Notes: generated from the letters alone by a model not told the origin. A DNA stretch of 60,165 nt from CAYJBH01 sp964370605 (GCA_964370605.1 CAYJJX010000015.1:1-60165), one strand, 5' to 3'. Positions 1-9,036 are shown, numbered from the stretch's first letter. A program made the numbers and translations.

Positions 1-55
1 GTACTCTGCAAGAGTTCGATGAGGAGTGCAAAATTTTTGTGTATCGACAAAAATT
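1..55. repeat. 55-bp direct repeat, copy 1
   Basis: This 55-bp unit recurs exactly at 151-205, 150 bp away. Each copy contains two small palindromes: ACTCT-GCA-AGAGT (3-15), and a hairpin of AATTTTTGT and ACAAAAATT arms around a six-base loop. The window begins at the first base of the repeat, as expected if an assembly broke at a dispersed repeat. Open reading frames through the repeat have no ribosome site and no recognisable protein. Confidence 0.85.
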
Positions 56-150
56 TTAGGCTTCAAGACCCCCCTATCTTCCGGTGGACTGTTCGGTTTG
101 TTTCTTTTGGTGAGGCGAGAGGGGCGGTCGAACAAGCCGTTCGAGGAATC

Positions 151-205
151 GTACTCTGCAAGAGTTCGATGAGGAGTGCAAAATTTTTGTGTATCGACAA
201 AAATT
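151..205. repeat. 55-bp direct repeat, copy 2
   Basis: Exact second copy of bases 1-55. The 95 bp between the copies is GC-richer, with a short palindrome CGAAC-AAGCC-GTTCG near 129-143. No coding content was recognised. The unit is probably part of a dispersed intergenic repeat family in this genome, which cannot be confirmed from one window. Confidence 0.85.
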
Positions 206-429
206 GCTCAAATCTTCTAAACTTGCTATTTATTTACATAAAAGTTACGTAAATATTATGCGTTACGTATTGCATCCATAATGGCATCAAACACCTTGTG
301 TGACTGTTGATTGTTTCAAGGTGCTACATCACCACTTTACAAAACTACTCTTATGCAATATAATTGAATGAGATCACTGTAAATGAATTTCAAACAATAC
401 AACATCAAGAACATAAGGAGGATCTATTT
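206..429. other. Leader region of the DUF898 gene
   Basis: AT-rich intergenic sequence. The 8-mer GTTACGTA occurs twice (244-251 and 262-269), each with a TACGTA palindrome. A hairpin with CACCTTG (292-298) and CAAGGTG (317-323) arms follows. No convincing -35/-10 pair was found. The repeats could be a binding site or a leader structure for the downstream membrane-protein gene, but that is conjecture. Confidence 0.3.
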
Positions 430-735
430 ATGCAAGAATCATATTTCGATGGCGGTTTGTTAAGCTGGATCGGCTGGAACATTTTGGGGACGATAATTAC
501 CGTTTGCACCCTTGGAATCTGCTACCCATGGGCGCTTTGCATGATCTATGGTTGGAAGATAAACCATACCGTAGTTGATGGACGTCGTCTCAAATTCACA
601 GGAACAGCACTCGGTCTTTTCGGCAACTGGATAAAATGGCTCTTGCTGTGCATTATTACGCTCGGAATATACTCATTTTGGCTGTTTATTGCACTGGAAA
701 AATGGAAAGTAAAAAACACAACTTTCAGTAACTAA
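430..735 (+). CDS. Small DUF898-family membrane protein
   Basis: A 101-residue protein. The start is ATG at 430, chosen because AAGGAG lies at 415-420; an in-frame start at 364 lacks a ribosome site. It has two hydrophobic segments, roughly residues 10-35 and 68-92. Between them is the motif of the DUF898 (YjgN-like) family: a TVVDGRRLKFTGTALGLFG-type stretch followed by a W-rich second helix. Most DUF898 proteins are longer and carry the unit more than once, so this is a minimal single-unit version. It is predicted to lie in the cytoplasmic membrane; the family's function is not established. It is monocistronic and ends in a terminator shared with the convergent sulfatase gene. Confidence 0.75.
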   Translation: MQESYFDGGLLSWIGWNILGTIITVCTLGICYPWALCMIYGWKINHTVVDGRRLKFTGTALGLFGNWIKWLLLCIITLGIYSFWLFIALEKWKVKNTTFSN

Positions 736-769
736 CCGACATTTCCGAGTTTCTGATAATTAAGTATAA

Positions 770-807
770 AAAAATGGACTGTGCGCTCTCTCACATAGTC
801 CATTTTT
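770..807. terminator. Bidirectional intrinsic terminator
   Basis: Eleven-base arms AAAAATGGACT (770-780) and AGTCCATTTTT (797-807) enclose a 16-base loop. The A/T-rich arm ends supply a U-tract on either strand. It sits between the convergent DUF898 and sulfatase genes and probably serves both. Confidence 0.85.
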
Positions 808-817
808 ATTTTGTTTG

Positions 818-2335
818 CTATTCGACAATATTTCTCAACCTCTTAAATTCGGCCAAAAAATGATCGCGTTCCCGCCTTACAATCTCTTGTGTCGCCTCTT
901 GTGCATTTTCGGCGGCCAAAATCTTTGCACAAAACGGTTTGCTGAAATTAGTCCCTTTGAAACTATCAGTCTTAAAATAATTAATAATTTCGGCATCAAG
1001 CATGTCTGCAATGTCTTTGTTGGCTTCATATATATTGCTGAGTTCACCTGGATCGCTCTCAAGATCGAACAACATCCTCCCTCTGTTTGGAATATCACAG
1101 CCGGAGTGAAAAAATGAATTGTCCGAGTCTAGATCTTTATTTCTAAGATATTTATAATTTTTGTAGCGAACCGCGACCCTCTGTCCCTGCCTGTCGGTTG
1201 AAAAGACTATTTCCCTTCCGGCGTTCTGATCGCTAAGAAGTATATTCCCTTCCATCTGCTTCGGTATGTCTACCGCTGCAATGTCAAGAATGGTATTGCA
1301 GAGGTCAATATTGGAAGATAGATTTTCATTTGCTCCGCTAATATTCCTCGATTTCGGATACTTGATGACGAGCGGTATGTTAACCGTCGGCTCATGCATC
1401 AAATTCCCCTTCAAGAGCAGATGATGAAAACCCAGATAGTCACCATGGTCGGTAGTGAAAATTATTGCAGTGTCATCATATAGTCCCTTGTCTTTAAGCA
1501 CTTTTATTATCTCACCGACATGATGATCAATCTCAGAGACCAAAGCATAATAGTATGATAGATACCTTTTATACTTTTCAATAGACAGGTTTCGATATTC
1601 AAAATACGACCCCATTCCTGCCGTGTTTTCAAGGCAGGAATAATCGGTCCAGCCCGGTAGCGGTTCTAACAATTGCGCATCGTACATATCACACCACGGT
1701 TTCGGTGGGCATACCGGATGATGCGGTGTCACAAAACTGACATATAGGCATTCGGGATTTTCGCCACCCCATCCCCTAACCTTCTCCATGGCTTTAGCGG
1801 CAATCCAACCGGTCGAAGCATTCTCTTGTGAAAGAGTGTTTTCCTTTGCCCCAAAGTTCTCCCAATATTCACTGTCTGCATAACGTCTGAACTCCCAGTT
1901 TTGATCTTCAAGACAATTTTGATTCACTAATCCCTGTGACTTTAAATATCGGTGATAATCATCCACCCAGCGCCCCGGTCCAATCTGCTCACAAAGCAAC
2001 ATGTCGTTAAAGCCGACGTCGTGATACGGAGGTTCCAGATGCACCTTTCCAACAGCCTGAGTGTTATAACCGTTTTTCTTTAACTCGAACGGATATGTTG
2101 TATGACAAAAAGGCAAATTGTTGTTTTCATCTTGCATCGTTACATTGTACATATCTTTATAGGAAAGACCTGTTAGAACGGCATAACGCGAAGGAATGCA
2201 GACAGGATAGTCGGTATAATGAGCATGATGAACTACACCTTGCTTACCCAGCGCGTCAATGTTGGGGGTTTTCACCTGACTATTACCATATAATCCTAGC
2301 GCTTCTTTGCGCAATTGATCTACGCAAAAAAACAA
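818..2335 (-). CDS. Type I sulfatase (Cys-type, formylglycine-dependent)
   Basis: About 505 residues of the alkaline-phosphatase-superfamily sulfatases, which hydrolyse sulfate esters on sugars or other organic compounds. The CxPSR signature appears as CIPSR near residue 46. Its Cys would be oxidised to formylglycine by an anaerobic radical-SAM maturase, which is not in the window. The N-terminal metal-site Asp-Gln (VDQ) and a later TTDHGD motif support the fold. No signal peptide is visible, so it should act in the cytoplasm. The start is unusual: the first standard codon is TTG at 2335, but homology extends upstream (R-K-P-N-I-L-F-F) to an ATC at 2353-2351. That ATC lies a few bases after AAAGGAGGA, and no ATG, GTG or TTG exists between it and the upstream stop. 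It follows the sialidase-aldolase gene after about 134 bp and is probably co-transcribed with it. The substrate is unknown. Confidence 0.9.
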   Translation of the reverse strand: MFFCVDQLRKEALGLYGNSQVKTPNIDALGKQGVVHHAHYTDYPVCIPSRYAVLTGLSYKDMYNVTMQDENNNLPFCHTTYPFELKKNGYNTQAVGKVHLEPPYHDVGFNDMLLCEQIGPGRWVDDYHRYLKSQGLVNQNCLEDQNWEFRRYADSEYWENFGAKENTLSQENASTGWIAAKAMEKVRGWGGENPECLYVSFVTPHHPVCPPKPWCDMYDAQLLEPLPGWTDYSCLENTAGMGSYFEYRNLSIEKYKRYLSYYYALVSEIDHHVGEIIKVLKDKGLYDDTAIIFTTDHGDYLGFHHLLLKGNLMHEPTVNIPLVIKYPKSRNISGANENLSSNIDLCNTILDIAAVDIPKQMEGNILLSDQNAGREIVFSTDRQGQRVAVRYKNYKYLRNKDLDSDNSFFHSGCDIPNRGRMLFDLESDPGELSNIYEANKDIADMLDAEIINYFKTDSFKGTNFSKPFCAKILAAENAQEATQEIVRRERDHFLAEFKRLRNIVE

Positions 2336-2487
2336 AATGTTAGGCTTTCTGATAAAATCCTCCTTTCAAACTGACCGATTATGTTGAGAGGGGGCAACCT
2401 CAGTGCCGTACCTAAAGACTGCTATGATTATGCTTTTAGCACCTGCAAAACCGGACAGCATCTTCTGGCCCCCCATGCCTGCTATTA

Positions 2488-4467
2488 TTAAAGTATTTCT
2501 AACGCTTTCATGAAAAATCTGGTGCTATCATATACCGCTTTGGTTTCTATCTTGTTTAGCTCATCAAATGTCGAAGCGTCCATGCTCCTTGTATGTAGAT
2601 CCATCTTTACTCCCGAAAGATTGAGATGGTATTTAGCATTTACTGGATACACCGTCTTGCTTTGAGGCACGATCAGTGACGTAACGGTTGCATGGTTTTG
2701 CACTAGCTCCATCAGCTGCTTATTGCCTTTCACATTGTGTACCAAAAGGTAATACAACTCCGGGTGGAAGTTTGCCATCACTCCGCAATAACCCGAAGCG
2801 CCGGCCTTCAACGAGGCAAGCAATGTCGCCGTGTTTGCATTGAATATCTTGAGGCCTGTTCCTTTTACTGCGGCAATCTTCGCCTTGATCTGCTCAATAT
2901 CACAACAAGTGTCCTTTAAAAACTTAAATCGCCCGGTGTCGGCACACCATTTTAAAAGTTCGGGAGATAATAACCTTTTGTAAGGATATGGGCATTCATA
3001 AATTCCAAAATCCACATCCGGAATAGCTTCCATGATTCTTGTGACATTCGCCTTGAAAACCTCATCGCCTTCATCCTCTTTTGCAAGTCGATTACTTATC
3101 AGCACAACCGCCTTGGAGTTGGCTTTTGCGGTGCGTTTCAGTTCTTCAATCTGCTCTTCGATGTCGTCTGATATGTGCCCCGAAGCAATAACCTGTACCC
3201 TCGAAGCGGCTTTTTTCACAACAAAATCCGCAACTTCTTCGCGTTCCTGTGCCGTCATGTAAAAAATCTCGCTGGACTGACAGGTAGCAAATATTCCATC
3301 TACCCCACGCTCAATAAACCATTCAACCAAGTTTCCAAGTGCATCGTAATCGACCTTATTGTCAGCCGTGAACGGTGTTATCATGGTAACCCATGAACCG
3401 TCCTTGATGTTGTCATCCTGTGTCGCGGCAACCGCATCAAACTCAATTTCCCAGAATGTGATGGTGCGACGTTTCCATGTATAGGTGATGAAAACTTTAT
3501 TTCCACGCGCAACGATAGCCGGATAAGAAAATTCAGAGCCCTCTCTATGGGTCGCAGTAGGCACATAGTCCAGCATCTGCGGCTCTGACCATGTTTTTCC
3601 ATTATCCTCCGAGAGTGCAAACGCAATAGGTGAACGAGGCGCCCAGTCCCCGCCTACCGGATTGTACACTATAACCAGTCTTCCGTCATCCAATTTCGCA
3701 AGATCTATTCCCGAGTTGTTGTTCGGAAGAGAAGTTCTGGCAGCCGGTGACCATGTTTCGCCGTTGTCATGGCTTTCACTCTTTACTATATACGATTCAC
3801 TGCTACGTGTGTACATATGTACTACACCGTCGTTATCCTGCCATAGGGTAGGTTGAATGATACCGTCGCCTACTGCAACATCATGGTCAAACGGAACATA
3901 TGCTCCTGCCTGCCAGGTTCTCATGTTGTCTTTTGATACGTCCACAAAACAATCCCATGTATCGTCTTTTTCAATCGATGCAGGTGCCAAAATTGTGCCA
4001 TTTTTAAGAGTAATGCATTTGTTGCGAACAGGACCTCTTCCGCCGATATCTCCCGGAATCAGCTCTATCGGCTCGCTCCAGCTCTCGCCGCCGTCGAAAC
4101 TCTTGCAGACCAACGTTTGCCATGTGGGAATCTGCTTGCCAATCTTGTAAAAAAGAATCAGTGCTTCACCGTCAAAGTGCAGTACCGGATTCCAGCGTGG
4201 TATCCCATCGTCCTCGGTCAGTCTTACAGGAGCGCTCCAACGATTGTCGACCCGTCTTGCGTACCAAATTCCACAGTTTGGGGACTTTTCATGATCACCA
4301 CCAAACCATGCGCTCACGACGGTACCGCACGGCAAAACCTCTAGCGTAGAAGCGTGACATTGCTGAAAATACTCCTCCGATTTGAAGATGTGTTCATGCT
4401 TGTTAATCATGTACGATATGCTTATCTTTACTGCCATCTTTTGTTTGGTAGGCCAATGTTGACCCAC
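2488..4467 (-). CDS. Sialidase-like (BNR) / DapA-NAL-type aldolase fusion protein
   Basis: One uninterrupted 659-residue frame joining two enzyme families. Residues about 20-350 are a six-bladed sialidase-like (BNR_2) module. It begins with the family's CHAST...AWFGG stretch and has Asp-box repeats such as SFDGGESW, SHDNGETW and SEDNGKTW. Residues about 358-659 form a complete TIM-barrel of the dihydrodipicolinate synthase / N-acetylneuraminate lyase family. The probable Schiff-base lysine is in FKFLKDTC, but the usual GTTGE motif is replaced by a TCQSSE version. A natural reading is removal and retro-aldol cleavage of a 2-keto sugar acid by one polypeptide; the actual substrate is not known. 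There is no signal peptide. The start is uncertain: GTG 4467 is only one base from AGGAG, while ATG 4437 and ATG 4410 have no clear ribosome site. It lies between the GH92 and sulfatase genes on the same strand. Confidence 0.85.
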   Translation of the reverse strand: MGQHWPTKQKMAVKISISYMINKHEHIFKSEEYFQQCHASTLEVLPCGTVVSAWFGGDHEKSPNCGIWYARRVDNRWSAPVRLTEDDGIPRWNPVLHFDGEALILFYKIGKQIPTWQTLVCKSFDGGESWSEPIELIPGDIGGRGPVRNKCITLKNGTILAPASIEKDDTWDCFVDVSKDNMRTWQAGAYVPFDHDVAVGDGIIQPTLWQDNDGVVHMYTRSSESYIVKSESHDNGETWSPAARTSLPNNNSGIDLAKLDDGRLVIVYNPVGGDWAPRSPIAFALSEDNGKTWSEPQMLDYVPTATHREGSEFSYPAIVARGNKVFITYTWKRRTITFWEIEFDAVAATQDDNIKDGSWVTMITPFTADNKVDYDALGNLVEWFIERGVDGIFATCQSSEIFYMTAQEREEVADFVVKKAASRVQVIASGHISDDIEEQIEELKRTAKANSKAVVLISNRLAKEDEGDEVFKANVTRIMEAIPDVDFGIYECPYPYKRLLSPELLKWCADTGRFKFLKDTCCDIEQIKAKIAAVKGTGLKIFNANTATLLASLKAGASGYCGVMANFHPELYYLLVHNVKGNKQLMELVQNHATVTSLIVPQSKTVYPVNAKYHLNLSGVKMDLHTRSMDASTFDELNKIETKAVYDSTRFFMKALEIL

Positions 4468-4504
4468 ACTCCTTTCTTTTTTTCTAATATAAGTGTTTTA
4501 TGGA

Positions 4505-7500
4505 CTAAAGTTTTTCAATAATAAAATCGCTATAATGAATAATTCTCGGGACACCGTTACCCGCATTTCCCAAAAGGCCGACATACTGTGTTTCGTTTGC
4601 TTCTTCAAGAGTAATCTCATTCATGAGTTCCCAGTTTTTGTTATCGAAACTGTAATATGCGGACAGTTTGCCTGCTTTTTTTTCGACCTTGTGCCAGAAC
4701 GGATAGTATGGACAACCTTGATAGCCTACATCGTCTCGCTTATGCCAACTGACGTTCCCGCACGACTCCAGCAAAAATCCACGCTGTGCTCCGCAGGTAA
4801 GTGAAAATTGTCCCGGCGCTACAGTACCGGTAAGTTCATTTTTAACCGACATTCCGGTGGGTGCATAGGGGTTTGTGTTGTCGGAATATCTGACACAGAC
4901 ACTGGCGCTGAAATCGCCGGTTATCGGAGTTTTATCAAAAACATAGGCGCACTTTTTATTGGACTGATAGCCCCAAACCTGCATGTATATATTTTCGCCT
5001 TGTTGAGTTACGACCGCATCGGGAATCCCCTCTTGAATTCCGGTTACAACGCAGAATTTGTCGTCTAACGGTCGTGTAACGCTGTATAAACACTCACCGC
5101 TATTCAGCACCTTCATCCGATATGCACCTTCTTTTTCCGGCCGACAGGTAAATGTTACCGTCTTTGATTGACCCGATTCAATACAAATGCGCTTCGATGC
5201 GACTTCGACATCGTTTGCGTGTAGCGGGACATCAATAATTGCACTATGCCTACCCTTGTTGAACAGCTGAGCCGTTACCTCGACCGTCTCAATCTCATCA
5301 CTGGCCGAAAAAAGCCTGTTTAATGTTGGATCATGCAATACGATCACCTCCTGCAATGGTCCTTCACAGACTGTGACTATACCACAATCGATCCCATCTA
5401 TTGTGATACAATTTTCGCCCTCATTGTATGCTTTGCAAGAGATTTCGACAGTCTTCGTTTCCCCCTTCAAGAGCGGCACTCGCTGCTTTGCGGCTGATGA
5501 ACAGTTTGCATAAACCTTCGCTATCCAAGTACCGTCTTCACCAATATTCTCGACCGTAACGGCTAAAATAAACTCGCCGCTCGCCTTCTTATCTTTTATC
5601 GATATATTCGACAGTCTGGCGTTTAACTCGCTCATGGTTTGACTCAAAGCCACCTGCTTTTTATCGGTGCCCCAACTGCTCTCGTTTTCGCCCATAAACA
5701 GTGTCAACTTCCCACCTGCTTGCAGCTGTTCTAAGGTAATAAATGGTTTTTCGTGTGGTTCACCGTTTAGTAACGCTTTTTGAATATATATGTTTTGTGT
5801 GCCAAAGTTTTCGCATTCTATGGTAAACGTATTGTCGAGCAACTTTACGCTAACACTTTCGAAGTTTGGTGAGGTAATCGCATATAAGCCATCGCCTACA
5901 CAAACCGGATAAAGGCCGGCACTGGCAAAGACATACCATGCAGACATTGCACCGGCATCATCCTCTCCATAGAGGCCGTCAACCTTGTTGAAATGGTAGT
6001 CTCGTACAAGGCACAAAGTTGTTTTTTGAGTTTTGCCTGCCGCGCCGGCATAGTTATAGAAAAACGGCGCCTGAATTCCGGTTTCGTTTTGATTATTATA
6101 GATTTTATCACCAAAAAATTCATCTAGCCGTGAGATAAACTCCTCGTCTCCTCCAATGTGATTGATCAAGCCTTGTACATCGTGCGGAACGAAAAAGGTG
6201 TATTCCCAAGAAGTTGTCTCACAAAAGCCGTTTTTAAAAGCATCTTTGGGATTGAACTTCTCAATAAAGTTGCCGTCTTTGTTTTTCGGGACCATGAATC
6301 CCCTGCTCTTGTCAAACAGCTTTTTATAGTTTTGTGCTTTTTTCATAAACTGTTCATGGTAGTTGTCTTTGCCAAGTTTCTTGGCAATCTGAGCCACACA
6401 CCAATCTGCATAGATGTATTCCAGTGTCTCAGAAACACTGAAATTGTTGTCGGTGTCATCATGAGCCACATAGCCTTGTTCCAAATAGTGTGTGTGCGCA
6501 CCACACATTCTCTTGTTTGGAATATCCGACACCTGTGTCGCCTGTTTCAACACTGCCTCAAACAGCAATTCTTTATTATCAAAGTCAGGATCAAAAGAGA
6601 GCATATCCAGCAAAATCGACGAAGCATTGTGCCCGATCATGATTTGATTGAAGCCGGTTGAAGGTGCGGTACACATCGGCAACCACCCGCTATGCTTGTA
6701 TATGTTAAGAAAAGTATTTATCTTGCCACGAACACGCTCCGGTTCCAGCAAATTTTGCAGAGGATGGGTCGTTCTGAATGTGTCCCAAAGCGCCCAGTCA
6801 TCGCTATAAAACGCTTCGCCACCACTCTTATGGAAATGCGGCTCGGCCGATCCGTCAAAATATTCATCATACTCGTTGTAGTCGGTAGGTTGGTTGAAAG
6901 CACGATAAAGTGCAGAATAAAACTGAATGTGATAATCCTCATCGTTTCCACTAACATCGACACGAGAAAGAACATCTTCCCAGGCGTCCTGTGCCTCGAT
7001 AACATAACGCTCAAGATCGAATGTCGGCATCTCTTTGTCCAGCATCCATTTGGCTTTTTCACAGCTAATATAAGATATACCTACCTTCACTTCAACGGTG
7101 GTAGGTTCTTCAAAACTATATCTACAATATACTCCTGCGGTTTTTCCTTTTGCCGACGAATCCTGTGAAACCTCATTGTCGCTCCATGTTCCAAAACTCT
7201 CACAAGCAATGGACAGTTCACCATGAAAATGCACCGTAATAAAGTTATTGGGGTCTTTCTCAAGCGGATATTTGCCCACACCGCGAAAAGTCTTGTTGTC
7301 GAGCATCTCTACATCGGCGCTCAGGCTCTGTTGATATATTTTACCTAGTGTGTGACCTACGTCAACAAGAACATGTGCCTTTTCGGCTTTTGGAAAACTG
7401 TAACGATGATAACCACAGTGTGCAGTTGCCGCAAGCTCTACGTTAATATCGTAGTCTGATAGTCGCACCTGATAGTATCCGACTTTTGCACTTTCCTCTG

Positions 7501-7786
7501 CATGATCATATGTCGAATGAAACACTCGCTCGTCGGTCTCTAATTCTCCGGTGGTCGGCATGACCATGATATGTCCGCGCCCGCCTTTTCCGCCTGCTCC
7601 CTCGATATGCGTATGGCTAAATCCTTGAATATATTTATCGTAATAATCATAACCACCGCATGGCAGGTTTGAAGTGTCCGGTCCAAGCTTCGCCATGCCG
7701 TGTGGAAGCTGTGGTCCGACCAAAGCATGCGCACTTCCGGTGCTTCCGATAAAAACATTTACATACTCAATTTTTCTTTTTTTCAT
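4505..7786 (-). CDS. GH92-family exo-alpha-mannosidase with extra C-terminal beta domains
   Basis: 1093 residues. Residues about 1-710 match GH92, the calcium-dependent exo-acting alpha-mannosidases that remove mannose from N-glycans or other mannans. An early block reads VNVFIGSTG...GPQLPHGMAKLGPD...GFSHTHIEGAGG. A catalytic-region block near residue 635 reads GEDDAGAMSAWYVFASAGLYP. About 380 residues follow: two Ig-like/CARDB-type beta domains (about 710-900) and a C-terminal region resembling a laminin-G/DUF1349-type domain, possibly for binding. The start ATG 7786 has AAGGAA nine bases upstream. Unusually for GH92, no signal peptide is present, so it appears cytoplasmic. It is first of a probable three-gene unit with the sialidase-aldolase and sulfatase. 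The linkage hydrolysed cannot be told from sequence. Confidence 0.9.
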   Translation of the reverse strand: MKKRKIEYVNVFIGSTGSAHALVGPQLPHGMAKLGPDTSNLPCGGYDYYDKYIQGFSHTHIEGAGGKGGRGHIMVMPTTGELETDERVFHSTYDHAEESAKVGYYQVRLSDYDINVELAATAHCGYHRYSFPKAEKAHVLVDVGHTLGKIYQQSLSADVEMLDNKTFRGVGKYPLEKDPNNFITVHFHGELSIACESFGTWSDNEVSQDSSAKGKTAGVYCRYSFEEPTTVEVKVGISYISCEKAKWMLDKEMPTFDLERYVIEAQDAWEDVLSRVDVSGNDEDYHIQFYSALYRAFNQPTDYNEYDEYFDGSAEPHFHKSGGEAFYSDDWALWDTFRTTHPLQNLLEPERVRGKINTFLNIYKHSGWLPMCTAPSTGFNQIMIGHNASSILLDMLSFDPDFDNKELLFEAVLKQATQVSDIPNKRMCGAHTHYLEQGYVAHDDTDNNFSVSETLEYIYADWCVAQIAKKLGKDNYHEQFMKKAQNYKKLFDKSRGFMVPKNKDGNFIEKFNPKDAFKNGFCETTSWEYTFFVPHDVQGLINHIGGDEEFISRLDEFFGDKIYNNQNETGIQAPFFYNYAGAAGKTQKTTLCLVRDYHFNKVDGLYGEDDAGAMSAWYVFASAGLYPVCVGDGLYAITSPNFESVSVKLLDNTFTIECENFGTQNIYIQKALLNGEPHEKPFITLEQLQAGGKLTLFMGENESSWGTDKKQVALSQTMSELNARLSNISIKDKKASGEFILAVTVENIGEDGTWIAKVYANCSSAAKQRVPLLKGETKTVEISCKAYNEGENCITIDGIDCGIVTVCEGPLQEVIVLHDPTLNRLFSASDEIETVEVTAQLFNKGRHSAIIDVPLHANDVEVASKRICIESGQSKTVTFTCRPEKEGAYRMKVLNSGECLYSVTRPLDDKFCVVTGIQEGIPDAVVTQQGENIYMQVWGYQSNKKCAYVFDKTPITGDFSASVCVRYSDNTNPYAPTGMSVKNELTGTVAPGQFSLTCGAQRGFLLESCGNVSWHKRDDVGYQGCPYYPFWHKVEKKAGKLSAYYSFDNKNWELMNEITLEEANETQYVGLLGNAGNGVPRIIHYSDFIIEKL

Positions 7787-8149
7787 TATAAGCGTTCCTT
7801 CGATATATAGTTGTATACATTTAATTTAACACTATTATATATTGACAAACCGGCTATTACAACAATGAATTTCAACACAAAAAAATATCAAAGGTCATAT
7901 CCGACAAACATCGTACATGACCTTTGTTAATTTTGCACAATAAATGTGGTTGTTTGAGACTTTCGGGCTCATAGCAGAACACTCAAAGTAGAAAATCAAG
8001 ACTCATGAGAATAATAAGACTTGTAACAAGTTGAGTAATTGTATAGTATAATGATATATATAATCTAACCCGTTACTAAAATCAACGCCATCAACTATTA
8101 CGAGACCGCAAAAGAGCTTTTCTGCTGAATTTGCACATCCTCTATCTTG
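7787..8149. other. Intergenic region between PIG-L and GH92 genes
   Basis: 363 bp without a gene. It holds the minus-strand terminator at 7888-7925 (downstream of the PIG-L deacetylase). Upstream of the GH92 gene is an AT-rich stretch (about 7801-7860) with TATAAT-like words on the minus strand but no clean -35/-10 pair. Nothing recognisable was seen at 7926-8149. Confidence 0.4.
7888..7925 (-). terminator. Intrinsic terminator downstream of the PIG-L gene
   Basis: Ten-base perfect arms CAAAGGTCAT (7888-7897) and ATGACCTTTG (7916-7925) with an 18-base loop. Read on the minus strand, the hairpin is followed by a T-rich run. This separates the PIG-L transcript from the GH92 unit. Confidence 0.7.
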
Positions 8150-8887
8150 CTAAAACAGATTGAAACAATGAGCCTGAACAGAGGAAATCAACTTGATACG
8201 TTCTATTGCGGCACAGCCTGTACCTTTGGCAAAATACCTAGACTGTACTTTGAGTAGTTGCAACAACTCCGGCGTGCACTGCGATGCATGGCAAGCGACC
8301 GCTCCGTACTTCAGCTCTTCAAATTCCGAAATATCGACAAAAGTATTGGCTTTGTCGGTATAATATTGGCCCAATACCTTGATGTCATAGGCTTGCTCTT
8401 TTGCTTTGAGCTGATCGTCGTAAGGATAAAATTCACAGCCACAGTCGATAAAGCAATATCGCACCGCCAGCCCAACATTCAGATGATCGCTGTGACACTC
8501 ATTTTCAAGATCAGGATCGACAGAAAAAATCGCATCGGGACGTATTTCTCTGATGACCTTCAAAATTTCATCCGCTATTGCTCTCGGTGAAGCATCGGTC
8601 TTGTCTGCAAATCCCAAAAAACCTGCGTTTTTGACACCGAGATACTCCATCGCTTCCATCGCTTCTTTCTGCCTTACGGTAGGAGTAGTTGCACCTTCTA
8701 TGAATCTATCATCGGTTACGGTCAGACCATAGACCTCGACCCCTATACTCTTTAGATAGGCAATGGTTCCCCCCGCACCGATTTCATTGTCGTCGGCATG
8801 AGGTTGAATAAATAGTGCAACCTTTATGCTTTCCAGGCTCGGTATCGCAGAGACTTGCTCCACCAATTTGCCGTAATCGTTTGACAT
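8150..8887 (-). CDS. PIG-L/LmbE-family zinc deacetylase
   Basis: 245 residues of the PIG-L family, zinc-dependent enzymes that remove N-acetyl groups from GlcNAc-containing or related small molecules. The metal-binding motif is PHADDNEIG near residue 30, with HADD in place of the commoner HPDD. The second zinc motif HSDHLNVG is near residue 135. The start ATG 8887 has a strong AGGAGGT five bases away. No signal peptide, so probably cytoplasmic. It has its own terminator and stands next to sulfatases and glycosidases, so a role in deacetylating an amino-sugar freed during glycan breakdown is a reasonable inference. The exact substrate is open. Confidence 0.88.
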   Translation of the reverse strand: MSNDYGKLVEQVSAIPSLESIKVALFIQPHADDNEIGAGGTIAYLKSIGVEVYGLTVTDDRFIEGATTPTVRQKEAMEAMEYLGVKNAGFLGFADKTDASPRAIADEILKVIREIRPDAIFSVDPDLENECHSDHLNVGLAVRYCFIDCGCEFYPYDDQLKAKEQAYDIKVLGQYYTDKANTFVDISEFEELKYGAVACHASQCTPELLQLLKVQSRYFAKGTGCAAIERIKLISSVQAHCFNLF

Positions 8888-9036
8888 GTGTACCTCCTAA
8901 AATAATATTACTCACTAACCGTATTGCTAATTGTTTCGAAGACCAAGTCATCACATATTTCGATGAGCCCTGATCTTGTGATAAGAGTCTATCACAATTT
9001 TATTCTTATGTAAATAGCCGCTACTTTGCGGTTTTT

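Noticed and set aside
1..205. CRISPR array at the window start
   Set aside because: Only two repeat copies, 55 bp long, with a 95-bp GC-rich interval; no cas genes in the window.
19..252. 77-codon frame through the start-of-window repeats
   Set aside because: It is made largely of the 55-bp direct repeat, lacks a ribosome site and has no family resemblance.
2366..2487. Possible 36-codon minus-strand ORF between the sialidase-aldolase and sulfatase genes (begins MGGQKMLSG, ends in the sulfatase ribosome-site region)
   Set aside because: No usable ribosome site before its ATG and no recognisable motif; more likely part of the spacer.
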